NCBI RefSeq assembly: GCF_938030145.1
Contig: NZ_CALHGM010000030.1
Coordinates: 1 to 64,000 of the forward strand
DNA: 64,000 nt
Reading direction: 5' to 3'
Source: an uncultured Campylobacter sp.
GTDB lineage: Bacteria; Campylobacterota; Campylobacteria; Campylobacterales; Campylobacteraceae
Of the stretch, positions 1-8,058 are shown in pieces. Within the stretch, counting starts at the first letter, position 1. Each line of letters opens with the position of its first letter. Both the position numbers and the translations under genes were made by a program. The notes beneath the pieces were generated by a model that was not told the DNA's origin, did not search any database, and worked only from the letters and a program-made list of their open reading frames with translations.

Positions 1-55
1 CGCCCGCTTCTTTCTTGGATACCAAAGTTAGCTATAAAAGAAATGATTGAAATAG

Positions 56-613
56 TTAATTGATAAAATATTCGCGTTTAGGAATAGCAAGATTACAATC
101 TATTCGGCACTCGGTAAGAGTATGCGGATAAAATTTCTTCTCGCAGTTTATACAGGCGAAAACGATTTCGTCCGTCGCTTCATTCAACATAACTCTATAA
201 TCGCTAGGCGACCATTGCGGGCATTCGCACGCCAAGTCCAAATCCACGCTAACTACCAAGCTGTCAAATACAATCGAGTTTAATTCCTCGTAGACTAGTC
301 TTAAGCTCTTTTGATCTTTCAATGCTCTAATTTTATTTATCAAGCGGTATTTGTCCGATTTGATGATCTTTACGCCAAAGAGATCCTTCGCTTTTCCGTC
401 GCCGTAAATCGATAGCTCGGTAGGATAATCTTTAAAATTTAACTTTAAAAGTTCGTCCAAGCCGCAACCGTCGTATTCTTTCATAAGAAACAAAATTTTA
501 TTTTCCATAAACCATGCCGCCATGCAATAACATACTTGCTCGGGATCAAAAGAGCGTAAATTTAAAATTTTATTTTCCAGCGATACGCATAAATTTCTAA
601 TTTTGGGCTGCAT
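56..613 (-). CDS. Hypothetical protein with a Cys-rich C-terminus
   Basis: Unrecognised 185-residue protein, last gene of the minus-strand run that starts near 3230. The C-terminal third has cysteines in CEC and CINC arrangements plus two later ones, which could form a small metal-binding knuckle; this is inference. No signal peptide or membrane segment is visible. An AAAGGATG ribosome binding site precedes the ATG, and the upstream gene ends 11 bases before it, so co-transcription is likely. It may be an immunity-type or other accessory protein; I cannot assign a function. Confidence 0.7.
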   Translation of the reverse strand: MQPKIRNLCVSLENKILNLRSFDPEQVCYCMAAWFMENKILFLMKEYDGCGLDELLKLNFKDYPTELSIYGDGKAKDLFGVKIIKSDKYRLINKIRALKDQKSLRLVYEELNSIVFDSLVVSVDLDLACECPQWSPSDYRVMLNEATDEIVFACINCEKKFYPHTLTECRIDCNLAIPKREYFIN

Positions 614-624
614 TATTTCATCCT

Positions 625-993
625 TTATTTATTCCTAAATATCAAATAGGCTAAATTTTTGCTCAAATTCCCATACGCAACCACCCAGTATTCCTTTATG
701 ATATTTTTAATTTGCAAGTTATCGTTCAGAAAGTCGGCAAATATTTTAATCCTATCCTTATCTACCGCGCCTAGCTCTTCATCCTCTTTCTCAAACGAAG
801 CGACAATTAAATGCGACAGAGCAATCTTATCGTAGAAATTTAATGTCTTGTTTTCTAGTAGATTTAGCATAGACGTAATTTTGCCAATGTCTGCTAATTC
901 TAGCTCCCAATCTTGCTCATCTCCCGCCGAATCTAACCCCAAAAGCTTATTTAATTTTATTGCGCTTTCTTTTCTTACGAAATAATCGGTCAT
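625..993 (-). CDS. Hypothetical protein, 122 aa
   Basis: Unrecognised soluble, acidic, probably all-helical protein in the left-end small-gene cluster. The ATG follows a clear AAAGGATAATAAA ribosome binding site. It lies 35 bases after the gene at 1029-1511 and 11 bases before the gene at 56-613, fitting one transcript. There are no cysteine motifs and no membrane segment. Size and setting resemble immunity-protein arrays, but no family could be named by reading. Confidence 0.65.
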   Translation of the reverse strand: MTDYFVRKESAIKLNKLLGLDSAGDEQDWELELADIGKITSMLNLLENKTLNFYDKIALSHLIVASFEKEDEELGAVDKDRIKIFADFLNDNLQIKNIIKEYWVVAYGNLSKNLAYLIFRNK

Positions 994-1028
994 TTTATTA
1001 TCCTTTATAGATGTTTTTGCCGCGATAC

Positions 1029-1511
1029 TTAGACGACCGCGCCATCTAGCAGTTTTCTAGAATTTTGCAAAGCCCATACGAAATTTTCGAGCTCTACGCA
1101 GTCTTTTAATACAAATCCAAAATTTAACAGACCTACCGATAGGGCGTCGCCATATTTTATGACATGCGCTATTAGATTGCCTTTATGTTCTATACTCACT
1201 TTATTTTCATATCTTGTAAATTTAAAGATATTTTTCGAGCATCTTCCGTTTCTTTTTGAAAATTTCTCAAATTGCTCCGTAAAATTCGGTCTTTGATTCC
1301 CATCTTTTAGCCATAATCCCCCGGCATATAGCGCCCATATAAGCTCGTAAAAATTGATATTATGCCGAGTCTCGGTAGCAGCGACTAAAAGCTTATTCGT
1401 TTCATGGTTGATCTCTATTAAAGCCTCTCTGCCCATATGCCAGATCTCGGCTACTACTTTTTCTCTATCCGGCACGGAGGCAATTAAAAATTCAAATTCA
1501 TTTTCTATCAT
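1029..1511 (-). CDS. Hypothetical protein, 160 aa
   Basis: Unrecognised cytosolic protein with mixed alpha/beta character; the middle contains an aromatic stretch (FYELIWALYAGGLW). The start is supported by TAGGATTTTAAT before the ATG. It belongs to the same minus-strand operon as its neighbours, 29 bases downstream of the short frame at 1541-1654. No catalytic motif was seen. Confidence 0.65.
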   Translation of the reverse strand: MIENEFEFLIASVPDREKVVAEIWHMGREALIEINHETNKLLVAATETRHNINFYELIWALYAGGLWLKDGNQRPNFTEQFEKFSKRNGRCSKNIFKFTRYENKVSIEHKGNLIAHVIKYGDALSVGLLNFGFVLKDCVELENFVWALQNSRKLLDGAVV

Positions 1512-1540
1512 ATTAAAATCCTATTTTTTGTTTTTGCTAC

Positions 1541-1654
1541 CTAATTTAATTTGAATGCTCCATCGTTCGAGCCTAAATTATATTTATCCCATTCTTTTAT
1601 GACTTCTCGAATCATGCTCTCTATGCGGAATTCCTGCCCTACTAAAATAAGCAT
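1541..1654 (-). CDS. Very small ORF, 37 aa, in the left-end operon
   Basis: A 37-codon frame (begins MLILVGQEFRIES, ends DGAFKLN) fills the gap between the genes at 1029-1511 and 1689-2042. It has its own ribosome binding site, GGAGAAAATAG directly before the ATG, and regular spacing to both neighbours (29 and 34 bases). It could be a real small protein or the retained start of a truncated gene. The predicted peptide is mostly helical and not membrane-spanning. Confidence 0.4.
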   Translation of the reverse strand: MLILVGQEFRIESMIREVIKEWDKYNLGSNDGAFKLN

Positions 1655-1688
1655 CTATTTTCTCCATAATTCTATTAAATCATTATAT

Positions 1689-2042
1689 CTAAATCAAATT
1701 TCTATCCATATCAAATATTTTAGGATAGTTTTTATGGTTTATTTCGATATAATCGCCCTTTTTAAATTTTACAGCTCGCGTCGATAAAACCTCTAAAACT
1801 ACAAATTCAAATCCAAAAAATAGCTCATCCCATCCCTCTTCTCCTTCTTCGAGACCCGGATCGCAGCATCCTTCAAAATCATCATAAAATCTGACTTTAT
1901 ATATATTATTTTCATCAAACTCAATGATAAACTCTCTTTTGTTTAGTTCATATATATTTCTCGCCAAATTTTTCATAATATCGCGTTCGTTGTCCGAAAA
2001 TCTTAACAAAAAATTCTCGTAAATTTCCTTTCCGCTTAGCAT
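1689..2042 (-). CDS. Hypothetical acidic protein, 117 aa
   Basis: Unrecognised small acidic protein. The N-terminal 35 residues look helical. The rest looks like beta strands with an acidic glycine-rich loop (GLEEGEEGWDELFFG), a composition common among toxin-immunity proteins. AAAGGAGTGCG before the ATG is a strong ribosome binding site. It lies 46 bases after the stop of the gene at 2089-2616. No family assignment. Confidence 0.65.
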   Translation of the reverse strand: MLSGKEIYENFLLRFSDNERDIMKNLARNIYELNKREFIIEFDENNIYKVRFYDDFEGCCDPGLEEGEEGWDELFFGFEFVVLEVLSTRAVKFKKGDYIEINHKNYPKIFDMDRNLI

Positions 2043-2088
2043 CGCACTCCTTTTTGCAATTTAGCAAAGATTTGTCCGCTTGAGCCTT

Positions 2089-2616
2089 TTAATCGGCTTC
2101 TTGGCTATTGTATTTCGCACTCTCGATCTTTGCAAGCGTTAATTTCGCTAAAGGATTGATAAGCTTAGCGATACAATATTTATTATCGCATGTAATCACG
2201 CTTTGGCGCTCATCTACTTTCATTGCGTTGGAGCAATTCGGGCACATTACATAGCCTTCGCCCAAATCAACGCCAATCGGAAAATTTAACCCTCTCTGTT
2301 CTTTCAAAAATCTAAAAAATTCCTCTTTTGAAATTTTGATATTAGAAAATAATCGAAAAATTTCTTCTGCCTTTTGCCTTATCTCGCCTTCTTTAAAAAA
2401 TACGTTAGGAGCCTTTTTAAAATCTTCATCAAACTCAGAAAATCTACCCGTCATCATATCCAATTCTTTTAATGCCTGCTCTTCCGCTTTATTGGTTACG
2501 CAATATTGCGATTCCAAATCATACATCTTATAAAATTCATCGCAAAACAGCTCTATATCGCACCAATCGGATAGAAATCCAGCTACTAAATAATACAACC
2601 CTTCATTTTGCTGCAT
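2089..2616 (-). CDS. Hypothetical protein: helical N-part plus CxxC/CxxxxC zinc-ribbon-like C-part
   Basis: 175 residues. Roughly residues 5-90 are helical with the spacing of hydrophobic and acidic residues seen in colicin-D/E-type immunity proteins (FLSDWCDIELFCDEFYKMY, later FKEGEIRQKAEEI). This resemblance is by eye and weak. Residues about 120-145 contain MCPNCSNAM and TCDNKYC, a likely four-cysteine zinc ribbon. GAGGTGAAAT precedes the ATG. Part of the left-end operon, 13 bases after the gene at 2630-3037. Confidence 0.65.
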   Translation of the reverse strand: MQQNEGLYYLVAGFLSDWCDIELFCDEFYKMYDLESQYCVTNKAEEQALKELDMMTGRFSEFDEDFKKAPNVFFKEGEIRQKAEEIFRLFSNIKISKEEFFRFLKEQRGLNFPIGVDLGEGYVMCPNCSNAMKVDERQSVITCDNKYCIAKLINPLAKLTLAKIESAKYNSQEAD

Positions 2617-2629
2617 ATTTCACCTCATT

Positions 2630-3037
2630 TTAAATTTTATCGCCATTTTTATTATTTACGCCTTTTAGAATTTCATGCAATAGCTCGTTTTCGGTTGCAT
2701 TTTTCTCATCCAATATTGATACGCCCATAGTTGTTGGAGTAATCTTAAATAAAAATAGATTTACAAGCTCTGTTTTTTCATCGATTCCGTATGACAATGT
2801 AACGATATCCAATAAATCGTGCCGCTCTATAAAACCATCAAAGATATCTTCTAATCGCGACGCTTTCTCTGCGTAGAAGAATATCCACTTGACGCCTATA
2901 AGAAAATCCGTTGTGATATTACTAAAGATATCTATCTTATCCATAAAGTGCGATCCGATAAGCAAATATATATCCGAGCCGTTTTTGGACAAAGAGCCAA
3001 GCTCGTAAATAGAACCGATATTTTTATAATTTAGCAT
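2630..3037 (-). CDS. Hypothetical protein, 135 aa
   Basis: Unrecognised soluble protein with alternating hydrophobic strands (DIYLLIGSHFM, VNLFLFKITPTTMGVSIL), suggesting an alpha/beta fold. AAGGAATAAA before the ATG supports the start. Its start lies one base after the stop of the 63-residue gene at 3039-3230, so the two are probably translated from one message. No motif allows a function. Confidence 0.65.
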   Translation of the reverse strand: MLNYKNIGSIYELGSLSKNGSDIYLLIGSHFMDKIDIFSNITTDFLIGVKWIFFYAEKASRLEDIFDGFIERHDLLDIVTLSYGIDEKTELVNLFLFKITPTTMGVSILDEKNATENELLHEILKGVNNKNGDKI

Positions 3038-3038
3038 T

Positions 3039-3230
3039 TTATTCCTTGTCGCGCCGATTTTGCACCCTCTTTAGCCACTCTTTTTCAAATTTATAATATT
3101 TCTCAAGCTTTTTATTCTTTTCTATTTGATTCCGCTTTTCTATCTCGGCATAATCTTGCAGCTCGCCTCCGCACTTATGGCAAACACTCCTATCTTTAAC
3201 GTCCGAGAAATTATAAAATTTACTTCTCAT
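3039..3230 (-). CDS. Small protein with CxxC motif, first gene of the left-end operon
   Basis: 63 residues; VCHKCGGEL near residue 17 is half of a zinc-ribbon motif, followed by a long basic/acidic helix rich in Lys and Glu (likely coiled coil). No Shine-Dalgarno is visible before the ATG. The upstream DNA is AT-rich with a TAAAAT about 10 bases away, so a leaderless or weakly translated start is possible. The gene is followed one base later by the 135-residue gene. Confidence 0.55.
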   Translation of the reverse strand: MRSKFYNFSDVKDRSVCHKCGGELQDYAEIEKRNQIEKNKKLEKYYKFEKEWLKRVQNRRDKE

Positions 3231-3543
3231 ATTTTTAAAATTTTACCGTAATTTTCCTACAAAATTTTACTTAAATTTGGCTTCAGTCGTTTAAAATTTT
3301 ATCTCTTTGAAATTTAAATTTCAACCATTGTCCGGCGTTTTAAATTTCTCTATTTTTAAAATGCACGCTGCAAACGCCGTTTTAAAATTTATGCAGATGC
3401 AAGCAGCGAGGAGTCGCTGCGATAAATTTAAAGTCAAATTTTATTTCTAGCCATCTTTTAATTCGTTTCTTATCTTTGGTGTATTAAATCCCGCTTCGTT
3501 TCATTCGTAAATTTGAAACGTATCTTAAAAGCAAGGAGAGCCG
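3231..3543. other. Intergenic, divergent, no gene seen
   Basis: AT-rich DNA between the minus-strand small-gene operon and the SemiSWEET remnant. It holds many AAATTT and AAAATTTTA words. I see no RNA gene or convincing terminator. It should contain divergent promoters, but none is clear enough to place. Confidence 0.4.
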
Positions 3544-3732
3544 ATGAGCGAAAGAAATTTACAAATTTTAGGTTGGGCGGGCACATGCCTGTCGGTCATC
3601 ATGTACGTATCCTATGTGCCGAACATAATGGCAAATTTAGACGGCAACAAAGTCCCGTTTCTCCAGCCGCTCGCCACAGCAAATTTCCCGGGGATCATCT
3701 TTGAGCTACTAACCGCAATAACGGCGCTTTAA
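3544..3732 (+). pseudogene. SemiSWEET-family sugar transporter with an internal in-frame deletion
   Basis: The N-terminus (ILGWAGTCLSVIMYVSYVPNI) and C-terminus (NFPGIIFELLTAITAL) match the first and last membrane helices of the bacterial SemiSWEET (MtN3/saliva) family, as does the PFLQPLA stretch. In the family a second helix with an N-C-x-L-W pattern and a short loop separates these parts, giving about 85-95 residues. Here they are joined directly, giving only 62, so about 25 residues including the central helix are missing without loss of frame. AAGGAG lies 5-6 bases before the ATG. A three-helix transporter cannot form, so the product is probably inactive. Confidence 0.75.
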
Positions 3733-4020
3733 ACCGCGCTTTTAGCGGCTTGATAAATTTTAAAACCGCCCGCGCCGCACCTTGTCTGCCGCGTCCGCAA
3801 CGCTTTTTAGTCGCCTACTACGCTAACTACTCGATCGCTGTCAGCTGAGCCTGAGCTAGCTTACCACAAGCGCGCCCGCACCTCACAAATCCATTACGAC
3901 GCGGCTTTAAATTTCACAAAACCGTCCGCGCCGCATTCAAATCTACGGAATTTAAATAACTTTTATACAAAATTTGATAAGCTTATTTCGGTTAAAATTT
4001 TATCTTTAAAAGGACGAAAA

Positions 4021-4866
4021 ATGAAAAAGGTCATCACTTGCGTCGATCAAAATGCGCTTGCCCCGGCGGTTAGAGATTACGGAATTTACGTCGCTAAAAC
4101 CTTGGGTGCCGAGCTCGTGTTTATTCACGTGGTTGAAATCCCGGAGCTTGGCGAGAATTTTTATGGGCTAGCCGCAGGCGGGATCGTCCTAGGAGAGAAT
4201 GATATTCTTGCAAATAGCTACGGAAGTCCCACATTAGGCGGCGTGGATGCGGAGAAAGACCACGAAGAAGCCGAAGCGATGCTGGATGAATATATCTGCG
4301 CTGCGACTACTGCGGGCGTAAAGGCGAGTAAGATCATTAAAGATGGCGATTTTATCGACGTTATCGCCGAGTACAAGGACGAAGCTGAAATTTTTGTACT
4401 CGGTATCAAGGGCTCAAATAACGAGGACGTAGGCTTTAACGCAAGCGTGCTAATAAAGGAGCTTCACGTGCCGTCGCTGCTCGTGAATAAGGAATTTTCA
4501 CCTATTAACTCCGTGCTCATTGCGTTTGACGGCACTGACGCGGCGAAACGCACGCTTGAGTTTATAAAGAGCTCAAAGCTTCTTGCGAGCGTACATAAGC
4601 ATGTCTTGCACATCAATCTCGATGCCACAGAGGGCGAGCGGATGCTAAATCTGGCGCGCGAAATTTTAGGCACTCAAAACGCCACTTTCAAATGCATCCA
4701 AGCGGAAGTGCCCGCCGATGAGATCATCAAATATCGCCGCGCCAATAACCTCGATCTGATCGCTACCGGTGCCTTTACGAAGGGCTTTTTCAAAAAGCTC
4801 TTTTTAGGCAGCGTTTCCGAGGATATATTACACAATGCGCTTGTACCGGTGCTAGTGCTATCGTAA
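4021..4866 (+). CDS. Tandem universal stress protein (UspA family)
   Basis: 281 residues with two Usp domains (about 1-140 and 155-281), each starting with a beta strand of the ITCVDQ or SVLIAFDG type. The second domain ends with TGAFTKGFFKKLFLGSVSE, close to the glycine-rich phosphate-binding loop of ATP-binding Usp proteins. The first domain lacks a clear copy, so probably only the second half binds nucleotide. Cytosolic. AAAGGACGAAAA precedes the ATG. It stands alone as a monocistronic gene between damaged genes. Confidence 0.9.
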   Translation: MKKVITCVDQNALAPAVRDYGIYVAKTLGAELVFIHVVEIPELGENFYGLAAGGIVLGENDILANSYGSPTLGGVDAEKDHEEAEAMLDEYICAATTAGVKASKIIKDGDFIDVIAEYKDEAEIFVLGIKGSNNEDVGFNASVLIKELHVPSLLVNKEFSPINSVLIAFDGTDAAKRTLEFIKSSKLLASVHKHVLHINLDATEGERMLNLAREILGTQNATFKCIQAEVPADEIIKYRRANNLDLIATGAFTKGFFKKLFLGSVSEDILHNALVPVLVLS

Positions 4867-5166
4867 TCGCAAGACCAAACACCGATAAACGCTAAATTCC
4901 GTCGCTTACGTTATTTTAAAGCGGCGGAATTTTAGAATTTTAAATTTTTCAATCCTTCGTTTTTCAAATTCATATACTTTTTATAAAATTTATATAAATT
5001 TTGCTTAATAATTCGTCAATAAATCTTATCAAATTCCGTTAAATTAGTAATTGCATATAAAATTTTATGATTTAGTTTATTAAAAATTTTATTATTATTT
5101 AAGAGGAATTGTAAGATAATCCCGCCAGTAAATTGATATAGATTATAAAATCTAAAAAGGATTTTT
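4867..5166. other. Intergenic upstream of the TonB-dependent receptor
   Basis: Very AT-rich 300 bases. The TATAAA in GATTATAAAATC, about 15 bases before the receptor start, may belong to its promoter. No good Fur-box-like palindrome was found despite the likely iron role of the downstream gene. Confidence 0.35.
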
Positions 5167-7668
5167 ATGAAAAAGGGTAAAATTTTACTTTCTTTTGCGC
5201 TACTTTGCTCACCGTTTTGGCTTACTGCGGCGCAAAATAGCGGCACTTCTCAAAACTCGTCCGCCGCAAGCTCTACCTCTAAAATTTCGTCATCGCAAAG
5301 CTCGCGCGCAAGCGCTGTATCGCAGAGCTCTGCGCCGCCCGTTTCAAATTTAGCCCCTAATAATGCGGCGCCGAAAAACTCTGCGCAAAAGCCTGGAAGC
5401 CCTACTGCTGTAAATTCCGCGCCGCAGGGTAACGCCGTCGTAAGCCTCGCTACTAAAGGCGTTGCACAAAATTCCATGCCGCAAAGCGGTAGCGCAGAAA
5501 ATTCTACGCCGCAGGGTTTGGACGACGATAATCTCGGTACCATAAACGTCACGGGCAAGGCCGATCTGTCCACTACCGAGGGCACGGGCTCTTATACGAC
5601 GGGCAATATGAGCACCGCGACGGGGCTAAATTTAAGCATAAGAGAAACGCCGCAGTCTATAAGCGTCATCTCCAATCAGCTTTTAAAAGATCTGAGCCTG
5701 CACAACGCCGAAGAGGCTCTTTAAAAATACGCCACCGGCATTTCGCTAAATAACGACGCGGGCGGCAATCGCATCGTCTCGCGCGGCTTTTATGTCGATA
5801 ATATCCAAGAAGACGGCATCGCAAGCTCGGTTTCCAGCTCCGTGTTCGGGCCGCTGGGCTCATCGAAGGAATTTACCGATTTGGAATTCTACGATCGCGT
5901 TGAGGTTCTGCGCGGCGTAGCGGGCCTTACGCAAAGCAACGGCGAACCTGGCGGCACGATAAATTTAATCCGAAAGCGCCCGAGCGATCAGTTCGGCTTT
6001 AACGCAAGTCTAAGCGGCGGTAGCTGGGATAATTATAGCGGTATGATCGACGTAACGGACGCGGTAAATCAAAGCGGCACGGCACGCGCGCGGTTGATCG
6101 GAATTTTAAGTAAAACGGGCTCGTTTAAGGACTATCCGCGCAACGGCTATCGCGAAGGCGTTGGCGTTTCGACGGAATTTGACGTGGCCGATAAGACGCT
6201 TCTTAGCGCAGGATTTTTGTGGCAAAAAACCGTCGGCGTCTATGATATTTACGGCGTACCCGTCTTGGATAATCATGGAAATTTACTAAATTTACCGCGC
6301 AGAAGCTACTTCGGCTCGGACTGGGATAAGAGCGAATATAAAAAATTTAACGTCTACAGCGAACTTTCGCACGAATTTAGCGATGATCTAAAAGCCTATG
6401 CGAGGCTTAATTATACCGATAGCGACAGCATGTTAAAATTCGGAGCGCTCGGCGGGGCAAATCCCTACAACGGCAGCTCGTCGCATACGGTGCGATATAG
6501 GATTTACGATAACGACTCCAAAGAGATTGGGTTTCAAACTGGACTAGACGGCAAATTCGAAGCATTTGGGCAGAAGCACGACTTTTTCTTAAACGGCTCG
6601 CTTAGCAACGAAAAGCTTAATTGGCGCGAGACTAGAACGAGAGATTCGTCTATGGCGTCACTGGGGATGAATATTTATAACTGGGACTGCTCAAGGATCG
6701 CTCAGCCCGATTGGAGTAGCGCCGCTACGTTTAAAGACAGAAGCTCCACTACCATAAAGCAGCGCGCGATCTCGCTCGGGACTAGATTAAATTTAACCGA
6801 CGATTTTCACTTTTTGCTCGGCGGACGCTTTTCGAAGGTAACTTACAGCAGGTATTATTATAATATTTTGCGCGGTACGGCTTCGCATCAGACAAGCCCG
6901 AGCAAATCGGATTTCACGCCGTATGCGGGAGTGGTCTGGGATTTTGCGGATAATTTTTCGTGGTACGCAAGCTATGCCGAAATTTTTAAGCCGCAAGCCG
7001 CGCGCGATAAAGACGGTAAAATTTTAGATCCCGTCGTCGGCTATAATTTAGAAACCGGTGTGAAGGGAGAATTTTTTGACGGCGCGCTTAATACGAATGT
7101 CGCGCTATTTCAGATCATTCAGAAAAATAGGGCGATGAGCGATCCTCTTAATACGAACTACTCCATCGCCGAGGGCAAGGTGCGAAGCCGCGGCGTGGAT
7201 GCCGAGGTGCAAGGCTCGCTTACTGAGAATTGGAAATTATTCGCAGGATATACTTTCAACCGCAGCGTCTATTTAAAGACGGAAAGAACCTCCGCAGCGG
7301 TCGATTATAGCAAGGGCGCAAACGCCAAACGCTACATTCCGAAGCATCTGTTTAAGCTCTATACGAACTATGAAATTCCGCTCGGCGAAAATCGTAAGAT
7401 TACCCTGGGTGCGGGCGTGCGCTATCAGAGCAAAACCGCTTCGATATATCGCGAAAACGTTGCGTACTACGCCGCGCCGCAGAAAGCTTACACGCTGTGG
7501 GACGCAAATGTCGGCTATCATTTTGACAAGCACTTTAGCGTAAATTTTGCGGTCAAAAACATCACGGATAAGAAGTATTTTCAAAATACGCAAAATCGCG
7601 TCGCGGGGATGAATAATTACTACGGCGAGCCGCGGAATTTTATGTTGACGCTAAATTATACGTATTAG
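5167..7668 (+). pseudogene. TonB-dependent siderophore receptor, interrupted by an in-frame TAA
   Basis: Outer-membrane receptor of the FhuE/FoxA-like siderophore type. Codons 1-185 and 187-833 lie in one frame, broken only by TAA at 5722-5724. The N-terminus has a signal peptide, then a Ser/Gln/Asn/Ala-rich low-complexity segment (about 25-120) with repeats such as NSAPQG and NSTPQG that is foreign to the family. The plug begins around INVTGKADL, with RETPQSISVIS and, after the stop, KYATGIS. The barrel ends in the expected aromatic residue (NFMLTLNYTY). The stop falls inside the plug, so only a fragment is made unless it is read through or is a sequence error. An AAAGG ribosome binding site supports the start. 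Confidence 0.85.
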
Positions 7669-8058
7669 GTGCGGATGGAATTTTGCGCTTATGCGAACTC
7701 GGACTGACCGAACTCGCACGCGGCCTTGGATAAATTCCGCGCTTTATAAGAGCGCGGATAAAGCGAGCGTAGAGGCGCGAGGCCAAGCTTTGTCGCAAGT
7801 AGCACGTAGCGAGGCGGGTAAATTTAAACGAAGCCGCGGGATCAAAATTTAACTTGCGATTTGGTTGATTAGCGATTGATTAGCGCGGACGATCCGGGCG
7901 ATCGCGGGCAGGGGCGATAAATTTAATTTCGCGAAATTCCAAGCGAATTAAACGCGCAGACTTGCGAGCATAAAATCCGCTCGCGAGGCTGCAGGATCAA
8001 ATTTAATCCCGCGATCTCGCCGCAACTAGCGCTAAATTTTAAAATTTAAAGAGAAAAT
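7669..8058. other. Intergenic between receptor and ABC transporter genes
   Basis: 390 bases of mixed composition, with GC-rich words (GCGAGCG, CCGCGGG) interleaved with GATCAAATTTAA-type words that recur twice. No frame, RNA or terminator could be supported. Confidence 0.35.

Noticed and set aside
5016..5166. Fur box upstream of the TonB receptor
   Set aside because: AT-rich words are present but no arrangement matches the Fur consensus beyond what the base composition gives.
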